Below are positions 49,049 to 58,164 of a DNA stretch of 64,000 nt, in pieces. Source of the stretch: JABGQS01 sp963666505 (GTDB lineage Bacteria; Bacillota; Clostridia; Christensenellales; SZUA-584); assembly GCA_963666505.2 (NCBI GenBank), contig CAXXXL010000003.1:1-64000 (forward strand), written 5' to 3'. Made by a program: the position numbers and the translations under genes. Position 1 is the stretch's first letter. The number at the start of each line of letters is the position of its first letter. The notes below the pieces were generated by a model. The model saw only the letters and a list, made by a program, of their open reading frames with translations. It searched no databases and was not told the DNA's origin.

Positions 49049-50449
49049 CTATGCTTTCTGATTAATTTTTTTGACCCTGTTGACAAGCAGCAGCGATACT
49101 ATCATTGCGATTATAATGATTGGCGGTACAAGAAGTATGCCGGTAGCGTCCGCCCTGCCCAGTATTATCTGCGCCACATTGCCGATGAGCAGCACTCCTG
49201 CGAGTGAGCCGGCTATCTGGTTAACAACTCCCTGAACCGCAAGGTACATGGCAGCCCTGTTCTTGCCCGTAACTGCCGCTTCCTCTGCTGCGATCTGCGC
49301 AGGAATGGCGTATGGAACGGTAAAGAAAACTCCGATGGAATAGCTTCCGAAGAAACCCGCTATTGCGCCAAGGAGTACCGCCTGGTTGATCTCTGCGCCC
49401 ATAAAGGTGAACAGCGAGCCCTGGAACATTTTTATGCCCCAGCCCGTCCAGCTGAATATGAATATGCTCATCGCTATCGCAAACGTAACAAGCCCGACTT
49501 TGAGCGCAGCATATATACTTCGCTTCTTGGTTATCGCGTTCATTATAAGAAGCATTATAGGCACAGGCGCAAACGCAGCAGCGTTCATAAGACCAAGCTG
49601 TGCCCCGTTGACCTGCACCTGTCCGTCGATCACTTCCGTCAACCCCATCATATCACTCGACATATAAACGATACCGCCAAGGAACGCCTGCAAACCGAAA
49701 TAAAGTACAGCATACATAGTAAGATATCTCGTGAACTTTTTGTTTTTGACCGTCATCTTAAGAGAAGTCCATAAAGGAATCTGCGGTTCTGCCTTAAGGT
49801 CATCTTTGCCCATCCCTTTTGTAGATTTTTCTTTTATTATGAATACAGGAATGAGTATTGTCAGCATGCTCGGCACAAGCACAAGGATAGCCGTTTGCTT
49901 GTCACCGAAGGCCTTGAACAATATAGGCACAAGTACGTATGCGAGCACATAGCCCATAGTATTGAAGAATGTCTGCCAGCTTGCAACACGCACTTTTGCC
50001 TTTTCATCGGGTACGATTTCAGACAATGCGGATAAATAAGGCACTGTGCTAAGGGTATAAGCTCCATAGAAGATTATACTGAGTACCCCTGCGTAAACGG
50101 CGTTTACCCAGCTCGTTCCTTCAACAGGCGGACTCCACATAAACACATATGCAACAATCATCGGAACGATTCCAAGAAGAATTAGCGGACGTCTTCTGCC
50201 CCACCTGCTTCTTAAGTTGTCCGTCCAGCTTGCTATAGGAATATCTATAAGTCCGTCAAATACTCTTGCAACCCAAAACAAAACGGTGAATAAAGCTATA
50301 GGCGCAAAGTTGAAAGCTCCGCCCTTGAGTTCTTCCACCGGCGGCAGATAGTAAGGAAGCAAATAGGAGTTTGCAACCATAAGCATGAAACCGGTACCAA
50401 ATCCGCCGATACCATAGAGTGGTTCCTGCCATCGTTTGATTTGTTTCAT
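49049..50449 (-). CDS. GPH-family (MFS_2) transporter
   Basis: A 466-residue protein with about 12 transmembrane helices. The family landmarks are YGIGGFGTGFMLMV at the start and FDGLIDIPIASWTDNLRSRWGRRRPLILLG in the helix 2-3 loop (landmarks FDGLIDIPIASWTDN and RWGRRRP). GPH members are cation-coupled sugar symporters, but the same family includes the animal lysophosphatidylcholine transporter MFSD2A. The ATG at 50449 is chosen since GGAGG precedes it. It is the first gene before plsC. Confidence 0.88.
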   Translation of the reverse strand: MKQIKRWQEPLYGIGGFGTGFMLMVANSYLLPYYLPPVEELKGGAFNFAPIALFTVLFWVARVFDGLIDIPIASWTDNLRSRWGRRRPLILLGIVPMIVAYVFMWSPPVEGTSWVNAVYAGVLSIIFYGAYTLSTVPYLSALSEIVPDEKAKVRVASWQTFFNTMGYVLAYVLVPILFKAFGDKQTAILVLVPSMLTILIPVFIIKEKSTKGMGKDDLKAEPQIPLWTSLKMTVKNKKFTRYLTMYAVLYFGLQAFLGGIVYMSSDMMGLTEVIDGQVQVNGAQLGLMNAAAFAPVPIMLLIMNAITKKRSIYAALKVGLVTFAIAMSIFIFSWTGWGIKMFQGSLFTFMGAEINQAVLLGAIAGFFGSYSIGVFFTVPYAIPAQIAAEEAAVTGKNRAAMYLAVQGVVNQIAGSLAGVLLIGNVAQIILGRADATGILLVPPIIIIAMIVSLLLVNRVKKINQKA

Positions 50450-50498
50450 TTCGGCCTCCATAATCAATATATTTTTATTTATAGTACAAGTTATTGGT

Positions 50499-50527
50499 AT
50501 GATATCATCTTGGCATTTGTCTTTCAA
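50499..50527 (-). promoter_or_regulatory. Promoter of the transporter-plsC operon
   Basis: Minus-strand TTGAAA (50522-50527) and TATCAT (50499-50504) with a 17-base spacer. Confidence 0.6.
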
Positions 50528-50588
50528 CATTTTTAAATTTATTTAGTATTAGTTTAACAAATTGTATTCTGTTTTTAATGAATATCTA

Positions 50589-50616
50589 TTGAATTCGGCA
50601 CATTCTATGGTAAAAT
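50589..50616 (+). promoter_or_regulatory. Promoter of the acyl-activating enzyme gene
   Basis: TTGAAT (50589-50594) and TAAAAT (50611-50616), 16 bases apart, 40 bases before the start codon. Confidence 0.55.
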
Positions 50617-50656
50617 AGTCTTTATACAATATCATGCTTTTTATCGGGAGATATGG

Positions 50657-52672
50657 ATGCGAGCCTATAGCAAAGAATTCGAATATCTAAAAGGGGATTT
50701 TTCCTATAAAAGAATTTATGAGATAATTTTCAGCAAGCCCAAAAAAACAGCTGCTCAGTATATAGGACGGGACAATAAGGATTGTAGTATAACCTATGGA
50801 GAATATAACAAAAGAATAGAAAACACAGCCCGTGCATTAAGCGAGGTTTTAGGTGGCAAGACCGGCAGGTTCGTCGGCCTTTTTGCTGCCAATTCGCTTG
50901 ACTGGCCGACGCTTTTCTGGTCGATACTGCGAAGCGGAAATAAAGCGCTTCTTTTAAGCGTAAACGAAAACGAGAAATCACTGCGCCATCTTCTTTTGGA
51001 GGCGGGCGCCTGCGCACTTATAGGCGATATCGACCTTGGCGGCATAAAATGCATAACTGCGGATTCGATCCTTGACGGCAAAGACTGCGGCCCGCTGCCC
51101 GAAGACTTCGGCGACGGTATTGCGCTTTGCACCTCTGGCACTACCGGATCTTCACGTATATTCGTATACGACGGCAGCGCTATGGCTCACCAGATATACA
51201 GCGCAAAAGGCTTCATCTCCAAAAACAAAGATCTCATATACAAAGATTCGGGCGGGCCTCTTAATATCCTGGTATATCTGCCTTTTTCTCATATATTCGG
51301 TTTCATTGCAAGCTTTTTGTGGTTCTCATGCGGTCAGAAAACTCTTGTTTATCCACCCGACCAAAGCCCAGACTCCATATTCGAGACGTGCCAGCGTTTT
51401 AAAGTTACCCATGTGTTCTGCGTGCCTCTTTTCTGGAACAACATAGCTTCAGGCATAATGAAAAAGGTCAAACAGGAAGATCCAAAACGCCAGCAGCTTT
51501 TCGAAAAAATGTGCAGGCGCAGCCTGAAGATACAGACGATAGCGCCACGCTTTGGAAGGGCTTTTGTTTCCAGATTCATGTTTAAAAAGATACAGCAGAA
51601 GCTGCTCGGTACGTCAATACGCTTTCTCATTTCCGGCGGCGGTCATGTATTGCCAGAAACGATGCGGGTAATGAATGCACTTGGCTATCCGTTATATAAC
51701 GGTTTTGGAATGACGGAGGTTGGCATCACTTCGGTAGAGCTGAGCCACAGGCCTCTCGTTCGCATGAAGGGCAGAGTCGGCAAAGCATTTGATACTGTGC
51801 AGTATAAGATTGACGGTAGTAAAAAAGACGGCGAGATACTTATCTCCGGCAGTTCGATATATTCCGGCCAAATGTCCGGTGGAAAATATATAAAGAGAAA
51901 AGAAGAATGGTTCAGAACGGGCGATATCGGCAATCTTGAAGACGGCAGTCTCTATATAGATGGTCGCATAAAGGAAGTCATCATCGGCGAATCGGGCATA
52001 AACGTTTATCCGGATGTTGTTGAAGACAGCTTTGCAGGGCTTGCCGGCGTTCAGCAGTACTGCGTGCTGAGCCTTGACACAGGCAACTCTTATGAAGATG
52101 TTGCACTGGTGCTAGAGCTTGCCAAAGACGCAACTTCTCTGGAGATTAGAAAGACAGCGCTCACCATAAACGCAATAAACCAAAAGCTGCCGCTCGAAAA
52201 AAAGGTAAGGATAGTTCTTGTTTCAAAAGAAAAACTCCCGCTGGTCAACGGAATAAAAGTGCAGCGCCAGCGATTAAAGCACAATATAGAAAACGGCAGC
52301 CATGAATACAGTGTGCTAGACCTTGAAAAGCGCAATCTGATAAGCATGAAATATAGAGAAGTAGCAAAGCACCACGAGCATGACGAGCGTTTCCTGGAAC
52401 TTAAAGAGACTATAAGAGGCATTTTCGCAGATGTGCTTATAATAGATAGAAAGCAGATATCCGACAACGATCTTTTCTTCGAAGACCTTGGCGGCGACAG
52501 CCTTACGGTAATCGGCCTTGCTGCAAAGATAGAAGATTCGCTGTCGGTAACCATTCCATTCCACGAGCTCTCAGCCATGATGGATATAAACGTCTTCCAG
52601 CTGACAGAGATAACCTACCGCCGCAAATACAGCCAGGAGCCTTCCGCCGAATCACTTGCGCTGGACGCCTAG
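50657..52672 (+). CDS. AMP-binding acyl-activating enzyme with C-terminal acyl carrier domain
   Basis: The 671-residue protein has an ANL ligase domain (about 1-560): P-loop LCTSGTTGSSRIF, GFGMTEVGITSVEL, EEWFRTGDIG and the hinge DGRIKEVIIGESG. A carrier domain follows (about 585-655) with the phosphopantetheine motif FEDLGGDSLTVIGLAAKI. It should adenylate a carboxylic acid, probably a fatty acid, and load it onto its own carrier. It lacks condensation or reductase domains. It is divergent from the transporter-plsC operon across 207 bases, which suggests a joint lipid function. Confidence 0.88.
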   Translation: MRAYSKEFEYLKGDFSYKRIYEIIFSKPKKTAAQYIGRDNKDCSITYGEYNKRIENTARALSEVLGGKTGRFVGLFAANSLDWPTLFWSILRSGNKALLLSVNENEKSLRHLLLEAGACALIGDIDLGGIKCITADSILDGKDCGPLPEDFGDGIALCTSGTTGSSRIFVYDGSAMAHQIYSAKGFISKNKDLIYKDSGGPLNILVYLPFSHIFGFIASFLWFSCGQKTLVYPPDQSPDSIFETCQRFKVTHVFCVPLFWNNIASGIMKKVKQEDPKRQQLFEKMCRRSLKIQTIAPRFGRAFVSRFMFKKIQQKLLGTSIRFLISGGGHVLPETMRVMNALGYPLYNGFGMTEVGITSVELSHRPLVRMKGRVGKAFDTVQYKIDGSKKDGEILISGSSIYSGQMSGGKYIKRKEEWFRTGDIGNLEDGSLYIDGRIKEVIIGESGINVYPDVVEDSFAGLAGVQQYCVLSLDTGNSYEDVALVLELAKDATSLEIRKTALTINAINQKLPLEKKVRIVLVSKEKLPLVNGIKVQRQRLKHNIENGSHEYSVLDLEKRNLISMKYREVAKHHEHDERFLELKETIRGIFADVLIIDRKQISDNDLFFEDLGGDSLTVIGLAAKIEDSLSVTIPFHELSAMMDINVFQLTEITYRRKYSQEPSAESLALDA

Positions 52673-53199
52673 ACTTTCAGCCGCTTTGCAAGAATCCTCA
52701 TTTTGCTCTGTATCCTTTTCATCACGAACCGGTAAAGGAAGAATATCAGCGTACCCCCCGTAAAAAGGAATATAAAGATATTGTCTTTTATAAAATCTGT
52801 TTCAGGGACAAACAGCTTTGTGAACAGATACATCACATAGAGCGATGCGTTAAACCATATCAATGTGATCGCAATCATCAGCCATTTGTTTGCGTTGTAT
52901 CTTTCTTCAATATACAGTGAAACAGGATATGCACCGAAAAACACGAAATATGGCAGAAGAAATATCACATTGAAACCCGTCGTCAGCAATGAGAGAATGG
53001 CGCAGACGACGAACGATAAAAAGCTTCCTGCCAGTGATTTAAGCGGAAAAGTTATCATTACACAGACACCTGCGGCAAAGTACCAGAAAAACTCTCCAAG
53101 CCCGGTATACGCCCCAGCCGTCAGCATTATCGTGCCCAGCGCCGCACTTACTGCAGCATATGCTACAACTCTTGATTTTTCAGCTTTTATTGTCATCAT
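52669..53199 (-). CDS. Multi-pass membrane protein
   Basis: A 176-residue protein with five to six hydrophobic helices and a basic C-terminal end (MKRIQSKMRILAKRLKV). The opening AYAAVSAALGTIMLTAGAYTGLGEFFWYFA recalls small YybS/ECF-S-like membrane proteins, but the resemblance is weak (landmarks AYAAVSAALG and GEFFWYFAAG). It converges with the acyl-activating enzyme gene and overlaps its stop by four bases. The function is unknown. Confidence 0.65.
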   Translation of the reverse strand: MMTIKAEKSRVVAYAAVSAALGTIMLTAGAYTGLGEFFWYFAAGVCVMITFPLKSLAGSFLSFVVCAILSLLTTGFNVIFLLPYFVFFGAYPVSLYIEERYNANKWLMIAITLIWFNASLYVMYLFTKLFVPETDFIKDNIFIFLFTGGTLIFFLYRFVMKRIQSKMRILAKRLKV

Positions 53200-53361
53200 T
53201 ATTTCTTTATCCCTGGAAAGAAAATACTTTGATTATCATACGTTTTCATAGTATCATATTTTATTCTCCATCACAAAACAGCTTTTACTTAAATAAAAAA
53301 CGGAACTTTTTACGAAAGTGTTACGTCTAAGAGTTATAAATCAAAAACAGGGGTGGAAATT

Positions 53362-55089
53362 ATGAAAAAATTAGCTATATTGATGTTTTGTCTGGTCTTG
53401 CTGGCTGCAACAATTTTTGCAGGATGTGCCAGCCAAGCTCCATGGGATGAACAAACCGGCGACACTGCAGCGGATGCTACGACTGCGGATGATGTGACAG
53501 AGGACGCTGCCGATGATTCCGCAGACATATCATCGCTGGACGGCGAAGCCGCATACGCAAAGGAAGAACCCGAAGACAACCCAAATGACTCCGGACATTA
53601 CTACGAAGAACAGGAATCAAACTCTACGGAAGACTCTCTTTACTTCGGAGATGACAACAACGATTACACCTACCCAAGCAGCACTCCTGGTAACAACGAG
53701 GAATACGGCGAGTATACCGAGAACCCTTTCCTATCACCGTATGAAGCTCCTCTGTCAACATTCTCGATAGACGTGGACACTGCTTCCTATTCCAACATCC
53801 GCCGCTATCTTGAAAACGGCGAACTTGTTCCAACAGACGCAGTGCGCATCGAGGAGTGTATCAACTATTTTGACTACGACTATGACATAAACGAGATAGG
53901 TCCCATAGGCACTGGTGTAACCATAAGCGACTGTCCGTGGAACGATGCAACCTATCTTGCAAGAATCGCCGTGCGTGCGGACGAGCTCGATCTCTCTGAG
54001 ACGCCGGACAGCAACATCGTCTTCCTCATAGACGTTTCGGGTTCTATGAACGATGCCGACAAGCTTCCTCTTGTTAAATCCGCACTGACGATGCTCTCAG
54101 GCAGCCTGCGTGAAGCTGACAGGATATCCATAGTTGTCTATGCGGGAGCTTCCGGTGTAGTGCTAGACGGCTGCAGCGGTGACAACACCAGAAAGATAGA
54201 GCGTGCTCTTGCTTCTCTCAGCGCAGGCGGCTCTACAGCAGGCGGAGCAGGCATCGAGCTTGCATACGACCTTGCCGAATACTATTTCATAAAGAACGGA
54301 AACAACAGAGTAATCCTTTGTACAGACGGCGACTTCAACGTCGGCCCGTCATCGCAGTCAGAGCTTGAAGAGCTTATTGCAAACAAGCGCAGAAGCGGAG
54401 TGTTCCTCTCAGTGCTCGGATTCGGCGAAGGAAACATAAAAGACACGACGATGGAAACACTTGCAGACAAAGGCAACGGCAACTATGCATACATAGACTC
54501 GCTGATGGAAGCAAAGAAAGTCTTGGTTAACGAACTTACGTCCACGCTTTACACGGTTGCTAAAGATGTTAAGATACAGGTAGAATTCAACCCGGCTGCA
54601 ATTGAAGCCTATAGACTGGTCGGCTACGACAACCGCAGACTGAATGCTCAGGACTTCAACGATGACAGGAAAGATGCAGGCGAGATGGGCGCTGGACATA
54701 CCGTAACAGTATTTTACGAGATCGCCCTTAAAGGCAGCGGCGCCATAGACGACCTTGTCTTCCAGGACAACGACAACTCTGACAACACAGCGCCGGCAAG
54801 CGACTGGATGTATGTTAAGACAAGGTATAAGCTGCCCGACGAAAACGAGAGCCAGCTTATGACTCTGATGGCAGGTGAATATGATTTCACGTCTTATCCC
54901 GATGATGACTTTAAGTTCGCAAGTGCAGTTGCAGAGTTTGCGCTTATACTAAAGAACTCACAATATAAAAGCGACGCAAGCTTCTCCAGCCTGATAGAGC
55001 GGGCAAGAAGCTCGAGGGGCAAAGACAATGACGGATACCGTTCACAGTTCCTCCAGCTTGCAGAGCTAGCATACGCAATGTATAAATAA
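53362..55089 (+). CDS. von Willebrand factor A-domain lipoprotein (YfbK-like)
   Basis: This 575-residue protein has a lipoprotein signal peptide with lipobox FAGC (Cys about residue 23), an acidic Asp/Glu/Tyr-rich linker, a YfbK N-terminal motif (SPYEAPLSTFSIDVDTASYSNIRRYL; landmarks FSIDVDTASY and VRIEECINYF), a VWA domain with MIDAS VFLIDVSGSMND, and a C-terminal DUF3520-type region. It is likely exposed on the outer face of the membrane and binds a protein or matrix partner through the metal site. The start ATG 53362 follows GGTGG. A strong terminator follows. Confidence 0.88.
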   Translation: MKKLAILMFCLVLLAATIFAGCASQAPWDEQTGDTAADATTADDVTEDAADDSADISSLDGEAAYAKEEPEDNPNDSGHYYEEQESNSTEDSLYFGDDNNDYTYPSSTPGNNEEYGEYTENPFLSPYEAPLSTFSIDVDTASYSNIRRYLENGELVPTDAVRIEECINYFDYDYDINEIGPIGTGVTISDCPWNDATYLARIAVRADELDLSETPDSNIVFLIDVSGSMNDADKLPLVKSALTMLSGSLREADRISIVVYAGASGVVLDGCSGDNTRKIERALASLSAGGSTAGGAGIELAYDLAEYYFIKNGNNRVILCTDGDFNVGPSSQSELEELIANKRRSGVFLSVLGFGEGNIKDTTMETLADKGNGNYAYIDSLMEAKKVLVNELTSTLYTVAKDVKIQVEFNPAAIEAYRLVGYDNRRLNAQDFNDDRKDAGEMGAGHTVTVFYEIALKGSGAIDDLVFQDNDNSDNTAPASDWMYVKTRYKLPDENESQLMTLMAGEYDFTSYPDDDFKFASAVAEFALILKNSQYKSDASFSSLIERARSSRGKDNDGYRSQFLQLAELAYAMYK

Positions 55090-55116
55090 ACATTGCCCCC
55101 ATATAACTCTAACTCG

Positions 55117-55150
55117 GCGGCAGGCGTCAAATAGCCTGCCGCTCTTTTTA
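55117..55150 (+). terminator. Terminator of the VWA gene
   Basis: GCGGCAGGC/GCCTGCCGC with an eight-base loop, followed by CTTTTTATTTT. Confidence 0.9.
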
Positions 55151-55212
55151 TTTTAGCTTGTTTTTACGCTGCTGCCTGCACTATAATATTATCAAATGAA
55201 ACGGAGAAAAAC

Positions 55213-55686
55213 ATGCAGAAAAAAACCAACGCAATGCGGATATTGGAACAGAAAAACGTGCCTTACAACGTATATGAATATGACGGCAGCGACAACATGA
55301 TAGACGGAGTTACCGTCGCAGGAATGATAGACAAGGAACCACGTCTGGTTTTTAAAACACTGATAAGCAAGGGCAAAAGCGGAGCGTATTACGTGTTCGT
55401 TCTGCCTGTTGCAAAAGAGCTGAGCATGAAAAAGGCCGCCAGAGCTGTCGACGAAAAAAGGATCGAGCTTATACCTGTGAAACAGATAGAAGCGGTCACT
55501 GGCTATATAAAGGGCGGATGCAGCCCGGTCGGCATGAAAAAAGCTTTCGTGACGACATTTGATTCGTCAGCGCAAAGCCATGGGAAAATCATATTCAATG
55601 CCGGCAGACCTGGCCTTCAAGTAGAGATATCGCCATCAGACATACAAAAGGCAGTCCGCAGCGGCTTTGCAGACATCTGTGAATAA
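55213..55686 (+). CDS. ybaK: Cys-tRNA(Pro)/Cys-tRNA(Cys) deacylase YbaK
   Basis: The 157-residue editing protein removes cysteine from mischarged tRNA-Pro. It matches the YbaK family: KTLISKGKSGAYYVFVLPV, with the conserved lysine of KTL, and GYIKGGCSPVGMKKAF, the substrate loop. GGAG precedes the start. It ends four bases before a converging gene. Confidence 0.9.
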   Translation: MQKKTNAMRILEQKNVPYNVYEYDGSDNMIDGVTVAGMIDKEPRLVFKTLISKGKSGAYYVFVLPVAKELSMKKAARAVDEKRIELIPVKQIEAVTGYIKGGCSPVGMKKAFVTTFDSSAQSHGKIIFNAGRPGLQVEISPSDIQKAVRSGFADICE

Positions 55687-55689
55687 TCT

Positions 55690-56361
55690 TTATTTTAACT
55701 CGTGGTCAAGGCTGAGCGCCGCCTTTATACATATCCTAATATCGTTAAGGCCTACACTGCCTTTAAAAACACCCTTTTGTTTGTTCATGTCGTTTACCAG
55801 CCTGTGCAGCTTTTCGTGGTCGGCTTTGGCTACCTTCTTTGCGCTTGTAAACCCAAGCTCCAGCAGCATCTGTGAAAAAGTATGGTTTACCCATCTTATA
55901 CGGGAAAGGTCCGCCAGCCTTACTATCCGCAATATCTCTTCTTCTTCGACTCCAGTGCTCTGCGCCAGAGCAGCCCGGGTTTTTTTAGTAAGCCCTTTGC
56001 CGTATATATCCTTCGTGGTTTTTATACCAATCTCATTCAGCCTGCCCAGCGTATCTTTGTCTATACTGGAAAAGCTGATCAAAGTTATGGGCTTTTTAAC
56101 AAGGCTCCTTAGCTCACGGCTAAGTATAACAAGATAATCCGCCGGTATTCCGCTCTTTGCAGAAAGCTGAATAATCCTGCTCTTTGTTTTCAGGGCTAAA
56201 AGAAGAGCCCATGCATCGTCTATTCCCTGATATGACAGCCTTTCAAAGTGCTTGTCGATATCGTTCTTAAGCAGCATCCTGCTTGGAGGAAGATATCCGG
56301 TTATAAGGTCATTTTTATACTCAGCCAGACTGATAGCCTGAAGGTTAATATTGTATCCCAC
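55690..56361 (-). CDS. DUF4332 helix-hairpin-helix protein
   Basis: A 223-residue protein with two helix-hairpin-helix-like repeats, in the middle (DTLGRLNEIGIKTTKDIYGKGL) and later (MLLELGFTSAKKVAKADHEKL). It matches DUF4332, whose members may bind DNA. The N-terminal half is helical (DIDKHFERLSYQGIDDAWALLLALK; landmark GIDDAWALL). The role is unknown. Confidence 0.7.
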   Translation of the reverse strand: MGYNINLQAISLAEYKNDLITGYLPPSRMLLKNDIDKHFERLSYQGIDDAWALLLALKTKSRIIQLSAKSGIPADYLVILSRELRSLVKKPITLISFSSIDKDTLGRLNEIGIKTTKDIYGKGLTKKTRAALAQSTGVEEEEILRIVRLADLSRIRWVNHTFSQMLLELGFTSAKKVAKADHEKLHRLVNDMNKQKGVFKGSVGLNDIRICIKAALSLDHELK

Positions 56362-56531
56362 TTTTGCGCCTCGTTATCTTATTTACGTTAATTATATCAC
56401 AGTTTTGTGTTATAATCTAAACTACAAACAGTATTAAGCAATGTATATTTATTTTATGCTTAAAAAAGAGCATTTTAACGTTCATTACAGAGGCGTTTTG
56501 ACAAAATAGTAAGCATTCCAAGGAGAATCCG

Positions 56532-57023
56532 ATGAATAACATCGAAGTAAAAAAGGCTCTTAGCGATTCTGATATAAAAAAGATAGAAGTTCTTGCAGAA
56601 AAGATATGGAGCCAGCACTACACACCAATAATTGGCAGTGCTCAGGTATCCTATATGCTGGAAAAATTCCAGTCTTGCGAATCAATTAAAAATGACATCC
56701 GGAACGGATATACCTACTACATAGTTTCTTTAGACGGCATACCCCGCGGCTACAGCGCAGTAAAGACGGACAACGGCGTTTTCCTCAGCAAGTTTTATGT
56801 GGAAGAATCGGCCAGAGGAAAGGGTGCCGGCAAAGCAATGCTAAGCACTATAACCGGATATGCAAAGAAGGAAAACTTAAAGCGCATATGGCTTACGTGT
56901 AACAAGTATAACCCTACTGTAGATATTTATAAGAAGCTTGGCTACACTATTGCTGACTCTATAGTAACAGACATCGGCGGCGGCTTCGTTATGGACGATT
57001 ACGTTATGGAAAAAGATTTATGA
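56532..57023 (+). CDS. GNAT-family N-acetyltransferase
   Basis: A 163-residue GNAT with the acetyl-CoA motif A FYVEESARGKGAGKAMLSTI and the motif B region IWLTCNKYNPTVDIYKKLGY. AAGGAG precedes the ATG. The substrate is unknown; it may act on a small metabolite or protein N-terminus. Confidence 0.85.
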   Translation: MNNIEVKKALSDSDIKKIEVLAEKIWSQHYTPIIGSAQVSYMLEKFQSCESIKNDIRNGYTYYIVSLDGIPRGYSAVKTDNGVFLSKFYVEESARGKGAGKAMLSTITGYAKKENLKRIWLTCNKYNPTVDIYKKLGYTIADSIVTDIGGGFVMDDYVMEKDL

Positions 57024-57077
57024 AAATATGCAATAAATCCCCTCAAAAAGCGTCTTATTAACAGGAGGGATAATGAT

Positions 57078-57623
57078 ATGTTCAATGCAAAAGCAAAAAT
57101 GTTTAATTCAAGAGCGCTGGAACACTCTGCAGAGATTATTGAAAGCCTTGATATACAGCCGGGGAATACAATCGCAGACCTTGGCTCCGGCGGCGGATAC
57201 TACACTTACGAGTTCGCAAGGCTAGTCGGTACGGAGGGCAGAGTATATGCCGTTGACACTGACGATTCTCTTTTAGCTTATGTTAAAAAAAGTGCAGCCA
57301 AAAGAAAACTTGAAAATCTTGAGGCCGTCACAGCAACCGAGAAAAGCTCGAATCTGCCTGATAACAGCTGTGACCTTATATTCCTGCGAAATGTTTTCCA
57401 TCATATTAAAGAGCCCACGGCTTATTTTAAGCGGCTTGGTAAAGCTATAAAGCCCGGCGGGTCAATTGCGATCGTGGAGTGGACGCCGGACGCATCTCCT
57501 CATGGACATGCTGTAAATTCACAACAGATAATCAAAATTATGCAGGATGCAGGCTATAATCTTTATCACAAATTCGAATTTTTAAAGAAACAGAGCTTCC
57601 AAATTTTTAAAACAACGATATGA
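57078..57623 (+). CDS. Class I SAM-dependent methyltransferase
   Basis: A 181-residue methyltransferase with motif I TIADLGSGGGYYTYEFA, an acidic strand-2 end (YAVDTDD), and the strand-4 segment CDLIFLRNVFHHI typical of Methyltransf_11/UbiE-like enzymes. AGGAGGGAT precedes the ATG. It follows the GNAT gene by 54 bases in the same direction. The substrate is unknown. Confidence 0.82.
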   Translation: MFNAKAKMFNSRALEHSAEIIESLDIQPGNTIADLGSGGGYYTYEFARLVGTEGRVYAVDTDDSLLAYVKKSAAKRKLENLEAVTATEKSSNLPDNSCDLIFLRNVFHHIKEPTAYFKRLGKAIKPGGSIAIVEWTPDASPHGHAVNSQQIIKIMQDAGYNLYHKFEFLKKQSFQIFKTTI

Positions 57624-57679
57624 TCCATTGCGCAATAAGCATCAAAGATATCGCCGTCATTATAAGAAAGGAGAAGAAA

Positions 57680-58159
57680 ATGCCAAAGCACAGCTTCCCG
57701 CCGGTTGCGGATAAAAACTGCCGCCTGCTGATACTCGGCAGCATCCCCGGCGAAGAGTCACTAAGGCTCCATCAGTATTACGGACACCCGAGAAACGCTT
57801 TCTGGCGTATACTGGGCGAAACCCTTCCCGGGAAACCTTACAGCGAAAAATGCGCTTTTCTTCTTTCTCATAAAATAGCGCTTTGGGATGTGCTGAAAAG
57901 CGCCGAGCGCAAAGGCAGCCTCGATTCAGCCATACGTAACGAAGTGCCGAACGATTTTACCTCATTTATAAAAAAACACCCTGGTATACAAAAAATCTGT
58001 TTTAACGGAAAAAAGGCTCAAAGTTCTTTTAAAAAATATTTTACCGATCTCTATCTTTCATACTACTGCGTATCTCTGCCCAGCACCAGCCCGGCTTACA
58101 CACTTGCTTTCGAGAAGAAAAAAGAACTCTGGGATAAAGAATTATCTGAGTTTATATAA
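57680..58159 (+). CDS. DNA-deoxyinosine/uracil glycosylase
   Basis: The 159-residue protein belongs to the UDG superfamily, family 6/hypoxanthine-DNA glycosylase: LLILGSIPGEESLRLHQYYGHPRNAFWRIL (landmarks GSIPGEESL and YYGHPRNAFW) and the C-terminal motif SLPSTSPAYT. It excises deaminated bases. The ATG at 57680 follows AAAGGAG; the frame is open back into the methyltransferase gene. Confidence 0.85.
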   Translation: MPKHSFPPVADKNCRLLILGSIPGEESLRLHQYYGHPRNAFWRILGETLPGKPYSEKCAFLLSHKIALWDVLKSAERKGSLDSAIRNEVPNDFTSFIKKHPGIQKICFNGKKAQSSFKKYFTDLYLSYYCVSLPSTSPAYTLAFEKKKELWDKELSEFI

Positions 58160-58164
58160 ACTCT

